From Frankiales bacterium (lineage in GTDB: Bacteria; Actinomycetota; Actinomycetes; Mycobacteriales; SCTD01): 12,872 nt of DNA. Position 1 is the first letter of the stretch. Each line of letters begins with the position of its first letter. A program made the translations under genes and the position numbers. Below the pieces are notes generated by a model. The model was not told the DNA's origin, did not search any database, and saw only the letters and a program-made list of their open reading frames with translations. This document shows positions 5,264-11,243 of this stretch, piece by piece. The stretch covers positions 1-12,872 of the forward strand of contig JAODNQ010000165.1 in the NCBI GenBank assembly GCA_025464695.1. The letters run 5' to 3'.

Positions 5264-6427
5264 TCACTCGGGCGGCGCGGGGCAGCGCGCACCGGCCGGG
5301 AGGTCGTCCGTCACGCGGGCGGCCAGGCCGACCAGGGTGACCGCGGACGGCCCCCCGACCCGGGCCCGGACGTCGGCCCGGTCGTCCAGCACGGCCCGCT
5401 CCACGACGGCTCCCGCCCGGACGACGGCGCCGGGCAGCAGGACGCTGTCGCGCACCACGGCCCCGGTCTCCACGACGACCCCCGCGCTCAGGACGCTCCG
5501 GACCACCTCGCCGGCCACCGTGCAGCCCGGCCCCAGCAGGCTGTCCTCGACGGTGGCGCCGCGCAGCAGCCGGGCGGGGTCGAAGCGGGTGGGGCGGGTC
5601 CGTACCGGCAGCCGGTCGTCGTGCAGTCGGAAGGCCGGGTCCTCGCCGAGCAGCTCCTGGTGGCCGCGCCAGTAGGAGTCCACGGTCCCGAGGTCGCGCC
5701 AGTAGCCGTCGATCGCGTGGGCGCGCATGCGGCCGGCGTCGGCCAGGCGGGGGAGCAGCTCGGTGCCGAGGTCCTGCAGCCCGTCCTCGCCGCAGTCCTG
5801 CGCCAGCTCCTCCAGCAGGTCGAGGACCTCGCCCGGGCTGCAGACGAACACCTCGGTGGCGACGACGTCGGACGCCGGCTCGTCGGGCTTGTAGGCGTAG
5901 GACACGACGCGCTCGCCGTCGACCTCGAACACGCCGAAGCGCGACGCCTCCTCCCCGGCCGGGACCGGTGCGGTGACGGCGGTGACGGCGGCGCCCGACT
6001 GCAGGTGCCCCTCGATCACCTCGTGCAGGTCGAGGCGGTAGCCGGCGTCGGCGCTCAGGACCACGAGGACGTCGGGGTCGGCGTCGCGGACCTGGGGGGC
6101 CTTGCGCCACAGCCCGTCGGCGGTGCCCTCGGTGAAGCCGGCCCGGTCGGTGCCCTGCGACGGCTGCAGCGCGAGCAGCCCCCCGGTGGTGCGGTCGAGG
6201 TCCCAGGGGCGGCCGTTGGCCAGGTGGGCGGCCAGCGACGTCGGGTGGTTCTGCTGCAGCACCCAGACGTCGTCGACCCCGGCGGCGGCGCACGCCGACA
6301 GCGGGACGTCGACCAGGCGGTGGGTGCCGGCGTAGGGGACGGCCGGCTTGGCGCGGTGCTCGGTCAGCAGCTCGAGGCGGCCGCCGGCACCACCGGCCAG
6401 GACGAGGGCGAGGGAGCGGGAGCGCAT
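5264..6427 (-). CDS. GlgC-like glucose-1-phosphate adenylyltransferase family protein
   Basis: A 387-residue nucleotidyltransferase with an N-terminal Rossmann-like domain and a C-terminal left-handed beta-helix (hexapeptide-like stretches from about residue 275). Matches to GlgC include LVLAGGAGGRLELLTEHRAKPAVPY (8-32), EGTADGLWRKA (100-110), VVLSADAGY (122-130) with the catalytic-type D127, FGVFEVDGERVVSYAYKP with K180 in the sugar-phosphate site, and GYWRDLGTVDSYW. True GlgC makes ADP-glucose from ATP and glucose-1-phosphate for glycogen or trehalose. Differences from classical GlgC are listed in the findings, so the sugar or nucleotide may differ. The ATG at 6427 has AGGGG upstream. The gene starts 37 bases after the exporter stop and could be co-transcribed with it. 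No glycogen genes are adjacent. Confidence 0.8.
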   Translation of the reverse strand: MRSRSLALVLAGGAGGRLELLTEHRAKPAVPYAGTHRLVDVPLSACAAAGVDDVWVLQQNHPTSLAAHLANGRPWDLDRTTGGLLALQPSQGTDRAGFTEGTADGLWRKAPQVRDADPDVLVVLSADAGYRLDLHEVIEGHLQSGAAVTAVTAPVPAGEEASRFGVFEVDGERVVSYAYKPDEPASDVVATEVFVCSPGEVLDLLEELAQDCGEDGLQDLGTELLPRLADAGRMRAHAIDGYWRDLGTVDSYWRGHQELLGEDPAFRLHDDRLPVRTRPTRFDPARLLRGATVEDSLLGPGCTVAGEVVRSVLSAGVVVETGAVVRDSVLLPGAVVRAGAVVERAVLDDRADVRARVGGPSAVTLVGLAARVTDDLPAGARCPAPPE

Positions 6428-6464
6428 GGAGCGCCCCTACCCCCTCGCCCCCGGTCGAGCAGGT

Positions 6465-8114
6465 CTAGACGACGGCGCTCTCCGCGCGGGCGGCCGACAG
6501 GCGCTCCTCGGTGTCGGCGTCCTGCTTGGCGGCGGCGAGGGCGCCGGTCGACCGCAGCGGGATCTCCTTGATGAACAGCGAGAGCACGAAGGCCGGCACC
6601 AGCAGGAACGCCACCGTGAGGAACGAGGTGTGCATCGAGTCGGCGAAGCCCTCGAGCACGACGCGCTTGACCTGGGGTGGAAGCGTGTTGAGGATCGAGG
6701 TGTCGTTCAGCGAGGAGGCCTCGCCGAACCGGTCGATGACGTCCTGGGGCAGCTTCGCCGCGACCGCGCGGTCCCGGATGTTGCCGCCGACGGAGCCGAA
6801 CAGCACCGACAGCGCCACGGCCGCGCCGAACGTCCCGCCCATGGAGCGGAAGAAGGTCACCGACGACGTCGCCACGCCCATGTCCTGCGGGGGCAGGGCG
6901 TTCTGCACGCTGATGACGAGCGTCTGCATGGACAGGCCCAGACCGGCACCCATGACGACCATGAAGGCGCTGGCGTGCCAGAGCGGCGTGTCGACCCCGA
7001 GCGTCGCGAACAGCAGCACCGCCACGAACATGACGGCGCAGCCGATCACCGGGAACACCTTGTACTTGCCGGTGCGGGACATGACCTTGCCGGTGATGCC
7101 GGACGAGATGATGATGCCGACCATCAGCGGGATGAGGAGCAGGCCCGCCTTGGTGGGCGTCTCGCCCTTCACGATCTGCAGGTAGAGCGGCAGCCCGACG
7201 AGCGCGCCGAACATCGCGGTCCCGACCAGCAGCGAGACGGCGCTGCTGACGTTGAACACCCGGTTCCGGAAGATGCGGAGCGGCAGGATGGCGGCCTCGC
7301 CCATGTGCCCCTCCCAGGGCACGAACGCGACGAGCGAGACGACGCCGACGGCGAGCATCCCGAGCGACAGCCCCGAGCTCCAGCCCCACTCGCGGCCCTT
7401 CTCGGCCAGCAGCAGGACCGGCACGATGGCGGCGGTCAGCAGCGCGGCGCCGACGTAGTCGATGGCGTGCGGCGAGCGGCGGGTCGGCAGGTGCAGCTTC
7501 TTGACGACGACCACGAACGCGGCCAGACCGATCGGGACGTTCACGTAGAAGATCCAGCGCCAGCCGTCGAACCCGAGCAGGCGGTCCTGGCCGGCGAGGA
7601 AGCCACCGAGCACCGGCCCCAGCACGCTGGAGGTGCCGAACACGCTCATGAAGTAGGCCTGGTACCGACCGCGCTCCCGCGGCGGGACGATGTCGCCGAC
7701 GATCGCGAAGGCCAGCGACATGAGGCCACCGGCGCCGAGGCCCTGGATCGCCCGGTAGCCGGCGAGCTGGTAGATCCCGGTGGCCGTGCCGCAGAGCAGC
7801 GAGCCGACCAGGAAGATGATGATCGCGGCGAGGTAGAACTTCTTGCGCCCGTAGGAGTCGGACAGCTTCCCGTAGAGCGGCGTCGAGATCGTCGAGGTGA
7901 TCAGGTACGCCGTCGTCACCCAGGCCTGCGCGGTCTGGCCGTCGAGCTTGTCGGCGATGGTCCGCATGGCCGTGGAGACGATGGTCTGGTCCAGCGCGGC
8001 GAGGAACATGCCGAGCAGCAGGCCCGACAGGATCACGAGGATCTGGCGGTGCGTCAGCGGCCCCGAGGCGGCATCGGCCGAGGCTGCGGGCGGTCGGTCG
8101 GCGGTCGTGGTCAC
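6465..8114 (-). CDS. DHA2-family (14-TM) MFS drug exporter, EmrB/QacA type
   Basis: A 549-residue integral membrane antiporter. Diagnostic motifs are LDQTIVSTAMRTI in TM1 (motif D1), GKLSDSYGRKKF in the loop between TM2 and TM3 (motif A), QGLGAGGLMSLAFAIVGDIVPPRERGRYQ (motif B region) and GTSSVLGPVLGGFL (motif C, typical of exporters). The following WRWIFYVNVPIGL is typical of DHA2 members. Length and segment count fit 14 helices, with a large outer loop near residues 440-495. It should export toxic compounds using the proton gradient; substrates cannot be named. The GTG start at 8114 overlaps the MarR stop as GTGA, and a perfect AAGGAGG lies four bases upstream inside the MarR gene. Control by the adjacent MarR protein is therefore very likely. 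Confidence 0.92.
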   Translation of the reverse strand: MTTTADRPPAASADAASGPLTHRQILVILSGLLLGMFLAALDQTIVSTAMRTIADKLDGQTAQAWVTTAYLITSTISTPLYGKLSDSYGRKKFYLAAIIIFLVGSLLCGTATGIYQLAGYRAIQGLGAGGLMSLAFAIVGDIVPPRERGRYQAYFMSVFGTSSVLGPVLGGFLAGQDRLLGFDGWRWIFYVNVPIGLAAFVVVVKKLHLPTRRSPHAIDYVGAALLTAAIVPVLLLAEKGREWGWSSGLSLGMLAVGVVSLVAFVPWEGHMGEAAILPLRIFRNRVFNVSSAVSLLVGTAMFGALVGLPLYLQIVKGETPTKAGLLLIPLMVGIIISSGITGKVMSRTGKYKVFPVIGCAVMFVAVLLFATLGVDTPLWHASAFMVVMGAGLGLSMQTLVISVQNALPPQDMGVATSSVTFFRSMGGTFGAAVALSVLFGSVGGNIRDRAVAAKLPQDVIDRFGEASSLNDTSILNTLPPQVKRVVLEGFADSMHTSFLTVAFLLVPAFVLSLFIKEIPLRSTGALAAAKQDADTEERLSAARAESAVV

Positions 8115-8611
8115 GAGGCCTCCTTCTGGTCGTGAGCGATCAGCGCGGGGGCCGACTGCAGGGACGGGGTCGCGGCGGAGCGGGCGGCGGACAGGTCGGT
8201 GTTGAACCGGGACAGGGACGAGGCGAGGGCGCCGAGCTCGTCCTCGCTCCAGTCGGGCAGCGCCTCGGTGAGCAGGGCGGCGTGTGCACGGCGTCGGTCG
8301 GCCAGGGCCTCGCGCCCGGCCGGGGTGAGCCGGAGCAGGTGGGCGCGGCGGTCACCCGGGTCTGCCTCGCGGTCGACCCAGCCCTCGCGCTCGAGCGCGG
8401 GGACCTGACGGCTCACGGTCGAGACGTCGAGGCAGAGCCGGTCGGCCAGCTCGGACAGCCGCAGCGGCCCGAAGTCGCCGACGTGGGCGAGGACGGCGGC
8501 CGCGGACTGGTCCAGCCGGCGGCCCGAGGTGGGCGGCAGCGTGGTGCTGAGCTCGCGCAGGCCGCGCACGAGCAGCACGATCTCGCGGGCGAGGGCCTCG
8601 GTGGCGGACAC
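8111..8611 (-). CDS. MarR-family transcriptional regulator
   Basis: A 166-residue winged-helix regulator. The recognition segment is LRLSELADRLCLDVSTVSRQVPALEREGWVDR (about 51-82), followed by the wing EADPGDRRAHLLRLTPAGREAL with the classical D-x-R-R signature. Flanking helices (residues 1-40 and 100-166) would form the dimer interface. A cysteine sits in the helix just before the recognition helix; whether it senses oxidation is speculation. The GTG at 8611 is preceded by CTGGAG with five bases of spacing. The gene is first in the MarR-exporter unit, and a 6-3-6 dyad lies 22 bases upstream of the start. MarR proteins usually repress their own operon until a phenolic or other ligand binds. 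Confidence 0.9.
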   Translation of the reverse strand: MSATEALAREIVLLVRGLRELSTTLPPTSGRRLDQSAAAVLAHVGDFGPLRLSELADRLCLDVSTVSRQVPALEREGWVDREADPGDRRAHLLRLTPAGREALADRRRAHAALLTEALPDWSEDELGALASSLSRFNTDLSAARSAATPSLQSAPALIAHDQKEAS

Positions 8612-8632
8612 GGGTGCTCCAGGGGCAGTGGT

Positions 8633-8647
8633 TGCTTGCTACAAGCA
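8633..8647. promoter_or_regulatory. Candidate MarR operator, TGCTTG-CTA-CAAGCA
   Basis: A perfect 6-3-6 inverted repeat lies 22 bases before the MarR start codon. Its size and symmetry fit a MarR dimer site (family sites are usually 15-20 bp dyads). The position allows it to overlap the promoter or early transcript and so to repress marR and the exporter. The assignment rests on symmetry and location. Confidence 0.65.
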
Positions 8648-8694
8648 TCGACCAGGGGCACTCCTTCCGCAGTCCCGGGACCCCGAGACCTGTC

Positions 8695-8710
8695 TGTGAC
8701 CTGTCTCACG
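8695..8710. promoter_or_regulatory. CRP/GlxR-like binding site, TGTGA-N6-TCACG
   Basis: The site matches the CRP-family consensus TGTGA-N6-TCACA at nine of ten fixed positions. It lies about 310 bases upstream of the NlpC/P60 start and about 85 bases upstream of the MarR start, in the divergent region. CRP-family regulators control resuscitation and wall-hydrolase genes in mycobacteria and corynebacteria, so the NlpC/P60 gene is the more likely target. A CATCGT-like -10 was not found, but CATGCT at 8754-8759 would put the site near -63. Confidence 0.6.
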
Positions 8711-8722
8711 CATGGACCGGAC

Positions 8723-8777
8723 GGGTCGTGGGGACGCGCGCCCGCCGGGATGCCATGCTGTCCCCACAGCACGACCC
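8723..8777. repeat. Long interrupted dyad in the NlpC/P60 promoter region
   Basis: GGGTCGTG (8723-8730) is the exact complement of CACGACCC (8770-8777), and GGGAC (8731-8735) pairs with GTCCC (8760-8764). Together they give 13 base pairs with a five-base bulge on one side and a 24-base loop. It could be a hairpin at the 5' end of the leader transcript, or a protein site. Confidence 0.55.
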
Positions 8778-8837
8778 TCCAACGCCAGACCGGAACGCCG
8801 AGTCCCGCCCCCGGTCAGCACGGCGTCCGAACGAGCT

Positions 8838-9005
8838 CCTGGGCGGGAGCGGGGGACCCAGGTTCCTCGGGCACTCGGCCGCACGTCCCTGAGACGGGGA
8901 CGGCAGCCGCGTGCCCTCGGGGCGAAGCGCACCCCTGCATCACGAGGGGAGCGCCGGGCAGACCACTCCGCCCGAGCCCGACAGCTCACTCCGCAGGCGT
9001 GCGAG
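8838..9005 (+). promoter_or_regulatory. c-di-AMP riboswitch (ydaO-yuaA type) upstream of the NlpC/P60 gene
   Basis: The + strand leader carries the ydaO aptamer elements in order. GGGGGACCCAGG is at 8851-8862. A stem GGGCAC/GTGCCC (8869-8874/8911-8916) encloses a CGTCCC/GGGACG hairpin. CCTCGGGGCGAAGC follows (about 8915-8928), then an ACCCCT...AGGGG hairpin, and the diagnostic 3' block GAGCCCGACAGCTCAC followed by CGCAGGCG (8974-8999). The 3' block is nearly identical to the actinobacterial consensus. The GAGAGG ribosome site begins about four bases after the aptamer and the start codon follows ten bases later. Ligand and mode are from family knowledge; exact ends, especially the 5' end of P1, are approximate. 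Confidence 0.85.
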
Positions 9006-9018
9006 AGGTCACCCACCC

Positions 9019-9951
9019 TTGTTCGCCCTGCCCTGCTCGTACGTCCCCAGGCACGCCGCTCCCCGCGAGCCGCTCGCCCCCTCCACCCGCTCGGCGCTCG
9101 CCGTCGGCCTCGCCGCCGCGGTCCTGCCGCTCGGTGCCACGACGGCCTTCGCCGAGAGCACCCCGGCGACGACGACGGTCGCGGACTCCAGCAGCGCGAC
9201 GGCCACGACCGGGACCGCTCCCGAGGCCCGGGCGCCCTACGACGCCGGCACCCCGGCCGCGGCGCCCGCTGCTGCTGCCTCCGCCCCTGCTGCTGCGCAG
9301 CCGAAGGCCAAGACCCGCGCCGAGACCGACCTGGCGTTCCGGGCTCCCGCGTCCGCGCGCAGCGCCAAGGTGCCGGTCGGCATCCGCCTGACCTCCGGCG
9401 GACGGGCCGTGCGCAACGGCTACGTCCGGCTCGAGAAGTCCACGCCCGACGGCTGGACCTACGTCGGCCGCCTGCTCACCAACGGCGACGGAGTCGGCAC
9501 GGGCACCCTGCGGGTCGCGGGCAGCGCCAAGCTCCGCGCCGCCTACACCGGCAGCCAGGTCCGCACCCCGGCCGTCAGCGCGGCCCGGGTCGTCCGCACC
9601 GCCGCCGTCGACGGCTCGGCCGTCCTCGAGGAGGCCGCCAAGCACGTCGGCGCGCCGTACGTGTACGGCGCCGTCGGCCCGGACGCCTTCGACTGCTCGG
9701 GGTACACCCGCTACGTCTACGGGCGGCTCGGCAAGAGCCTGCCGCACAACGCGCGCGCCCAGGAGCAGGCCACCACCCGCGTGAGCAAGGCCGACGCGCA
9801 GCCCGGCGACCTCGTGTTCATGCAGGACGTCAACGGCCACGTCGGCATCTACGCGGGGAACGGCCAGATGTACGACGCGCCCCGCAGCGGCAAGACCGTC
9901 AGCCGCCGGGCCATCTGGTCGCAGAACTACACCGTCGGCCGCGTCCTGTAG
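9019..9951 (+). CDS. Secreted NlpC/P60 peptidoglycan endopeptidase
   Basis: A 310-residue exported enzyme. The TTG at 9019 is chosen because GAGAGG lies ten bases upstream and all earlier in-frame starts fall in the riboswitch; no ATG exists in this stretch. The signal peptide (about 1-45) has a basic region PRHAAPREP and core ALAVGLAAAVLPLGATTAFA. An Ala/Pro/Thr-rich linker follows, then an Ig-like beta domain (about 95-190: VPVGIRLTSGG...GYVRLEKS...LRAAYTGS). The NlpC/P60 domain spans about 200-310. AFDCSGY holds nucleophile C226, GHVGIY holds H274, and MYDAPRSG has D286 where E. coli Spr has its third catalytic histidine. It should cut the stem peptide of peptidoglycan, probably the D-Glu to diaminopimelate bond. 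Upstream control signals suggest regulation by c-di-AMP and perhaps cAMP. Confidence 0.92.
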   Translation: MFALPCSYVPRHAAPREPLAPSTRSALAVGLAAAVLPLGATTAFAESTPATTTVADSSSATATTGTAPEARAPYDAGTPAAAPAAAASAPAAAQPKAKTRAETDLAFRAPASARSAKVPVGIRLTSGGRAVRNGYVRLEKSTPDGWTYVGRLLTNGDGVGTGTLRVAGSAKLRAAYTGSQVRTPAVSAARVVRTAAVDGSAVLEEAAKHVGAPYVYGAVGPDAFDCSGYTRYVYGRLGKSLPHNARAQEQATTRVSKADAQPGDLVFMQDVNGHVGIYAGNGQMYDAPRSGKTVSRRAIWSQNYTVGRVL

Positions 9952-9968
9952 GACGTCCCCGACGTCGA

Positions 9969-10004
9969 CCGGCCCGGTCCCTCCTCGCGGAGCGGCCGGG
10001 CCGG
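9969..10004. terminator. Bidirectional hairpin terminator between NlpC/P60 and PAC2 genes
   Basis: CCGGCCCGG (9969-9977) pairs exactly with CCGGGCCGG (9996-10004), giving a nine-base GC stem and an 18-base loop between two convergent genes. There is no U tract, as is common for actinobacterial hairpin terminators. Confidence 0.6.
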
Positions 10005-10021
10005 CGTCGTACAGGGGTGAC

Positions 10022-10948
10022 CTACGGGTCGGTGCGCTCGGCGAGGAAGCGCTCGAGCTCGGCGCCGAGCTCGTCGGCACTGGGCAGCTCGCCCTCGCTG
10101 TCGAGCAGGCTGCCGTCGGCGTCGAGCAGGCTCTTCTTGCCCCGGCCCGCGACGAACGCGTCGTACTGCGCCTCGAGCGCGGCGACGACGGCCGCCACCT
10201 CCTCCGACCCGGCGACCTGCGCGTCGATCGCGTCGCGGGTGCGGACCGCCGCGGCCTCGAGGTCGGCCAGCGGCAGGGTCAGGCCGGTCATCTTCCCGAC
10301 CTCCCGGAGCAGCACCACGGACGCCGCCGGGAAGTCTGCCTGCGACACGTACTGCGGCACGTGGACGGCGAACCCCGCGGTGCTGTGGCCGACGTCGGCC
10401 AGCCGGTGCTCGATCAGGTGGCCCGCCGACGCCGGCACCTGGACGGTGCCGATCCAGGGCTCGTAGCCCGCGACGAGCTCCTTGTCGCGGCTGTGGGCGA
10501 TGACCCCGACCGGGCGGGTGTGCGGGAGGGCCATGGGGATGGCGTTCAGCCCGACGGTGAGCCGCACGTCGAAGTGCTCGACGAGCTGCTGGACCGCCGC
10601 GGTGAAGCGCTCCCACTGGGCGTCGGGCTCCGGGCCGGCGAGCAGCAGGAACGGCACGCCCGTCTCGTCCTCGACCCGGTGCAGCGCCAGCTGCGGCGCC
10701 TCGTAGGTCTCCCAGTGGTCCTCGACGAACAGCATCGGGGGGCGGCGGGCGCGGTAGTCGTGCAGCTGGTCGTGGTCGAACACGGCGACGACCTGCGAGG
10801 GGAGCCGGTCGAGCAGGGCGGTGCGGGCGAGGCTGGTGGCGTTGCCGGCGTCGACGAAGCCGTCCAGGGCCTGCACCAGGACCGGGCGGTCGAGCGGCGG
10901 CACGTCGGGGCTGAGCTCGTAGAGCCCGGAGGGGTCGAGGCGGTCCAT
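10022..10948 (-). CDS. PAC2-family protein (proteasome assembly chaperone homologue, Rv2125-like)
   Basis: A 308-residue cytoplasmic protein matching mycobacterial Rv2125 throughout. Landmarks are PVLVQALDGFVDAGNA (22-37), VVAVFDHDQLHDYRARRPPM, GVPFLLLAGPEPDAQWERF, VGLNAIPMALPHTRPVGVIAHS, VPASAGHLIEHRLADVGH, GFAVHVPQYVSQADFPAAS and a helical C-terminal region ending LPSADELGAELERFLAE. PAC2 proteins resemble eukaryotic proteasome assembly chaperones and occur in actinobacteria with 20S proteasomes; the bacterial role is not established. Near the C-terminus the segment YDAFVAGRGKKSLLDADGSLLDSEGELPS has a short internal duplication (SLLDADG/SLLDSEG), not seen in my recollection of Rv2125. The ATG at 10948 lacks a clear Shine-Dalgarno sequence. 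It diverges from the FmdB gene across 50 bases. Confidence 0.9.
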   Translation of the reverse strand: MDRLDPSGLYELSPDVPPLDRPVLVQALDGFVDAGNATSLARTALLDRLPSQVVAVFDHDQLHDYRARRPPMLFVEDHWETYEAPQLALHRVEDETGVPFLLLAGPEPDAQWERFTAAVQQLVEHFDVRLTVGLNAIPMALPHTRPVGVIAHSRDKELVAGYEPWIGTVQVPASAGHLIEHRLADVGHSTAGFAVHVPQYVSQADFPAASVVLLREVGKMTGLTLPLADLEAAAVRTRDAIDAQVAGSEEVAAVVAALEAQYDAFVAGRGKKSLLDADGSLLDSEGELPSADELGAELERFLAERTDP

Positions 10949-10986
10949 GACCGTGCAACGCCCGGCGCGGCCCGATCCTTTCCTCG

Positions 10987-10992
10987 TAGCCT
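10987..10992 (+). promoter_or_regulatory. -10 box TAGCCT for a probable leaderless FmdB message
   Basis: TAGCCT fits TANNNT and sits six bases before the GTG at 10999, so transcription would start at or next to the start codon. No Shine-Dalgarno sequence precedes the GTG. A -35 match is poor. Confidence 0.5.
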
Positions 10993-10998
10993 GACCGG

Positions 10999-11205
10999 GT
11001 GCCGACCTACGCCTACCGCTGCCGGACCTGCGACACCGCGTTCGAGGTGCAGCGCAGCGTCACCGCCTCCCCGCCCGTGACCCCGTGCCCGGCCGGCCAC
11101 GAGCAGACCAGCCGGGTCTGGTCGCCGGTCGCCGTCGGGGGCGGTGCAGCCGCGCCGTCCGGTGGTGGCGGCGGCGGCTGCTGCGGCGGGGGCTGCTGCG
11201 GCTGA
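10999..11205 (+). CDS. FmdB-family zinc-ribbon protein
   Basis: A 68-residue protein that opens with the family signature PTYAYRCRTC (C8, C11), FEVQRSV and then C30-PAGH34, a CxxC...CxxxH zinc site. The C-terminal tail is glycine-rich with two cysteine pairs (C61-C62 and C66-C67), as in many FmdB proteins. FmdB proteins are presumed regulatory or metal-handling; no biochemical role is firmly known for the short actinobacterial form. It probably starts at GTG from a leaderless message. It precedes the MoxR gene by 38 bases on the same strand, so the three + strand genes may form one unit. Confidence 0.88.
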   Translation: MPTYAYRCRTCDTAFEVQRSVTASPPVTPCPAGHEQTSRVWSPVAVGGGAAAPSGGGGGGCCGGGCCG

Positions 11206-11243
11206 GCGGGAGTGAGCGCGCCTCGCCGGGCGTTGACCCGACG

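Larger units (their letters stand above)
8612..9018. other. 407-bp divergent regulatory region between marR and the NlpC/P60 gene
   Basis: In order it holds the MarR-type dyad, a CRP-like site, the long interrupted dyad and the c-di-AMP aptamer. Open frames exist on both strands here but have no family content, and they run across the aptamer, so I call no gene. Confidence 0.75.

Noticed and set aside
6348..8135. A 595-codon + strand frame antisense to the exporter
   Set aside because: Low-complexity Gly/Arg/His/Asp composition and perfect overlap with a well-supported MFS gene.
8639..9016. A 125-codon - strand frame in the marR/NlpC intergenic region
   Set aside because: It runs antisense through the aptamer and promoter region, is Arg-rich and has no family similarity I recognise.
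8911..9018. N-terminal extension of the NlpC/P60 protein from GTG at 8911
   Set aside because: This stretch is the riboswitch aptamer; the signal peptide and ribosome site support the TTG at 9019.
9259..9300. GCT-rich triplet run in the NlpC/P60 linker
   Set aside because: GCT codons are unusual here, but the stretch is a short Ala/Pro linker and most likely simple slippage, without further meaning.
11157..11205. GGC/GGCTGC triplet repeat near the end of the FmdB gene
   Set aside because: It encodes the usual Gly/Cys tail of FmdB proteins and needs no separate explanation.
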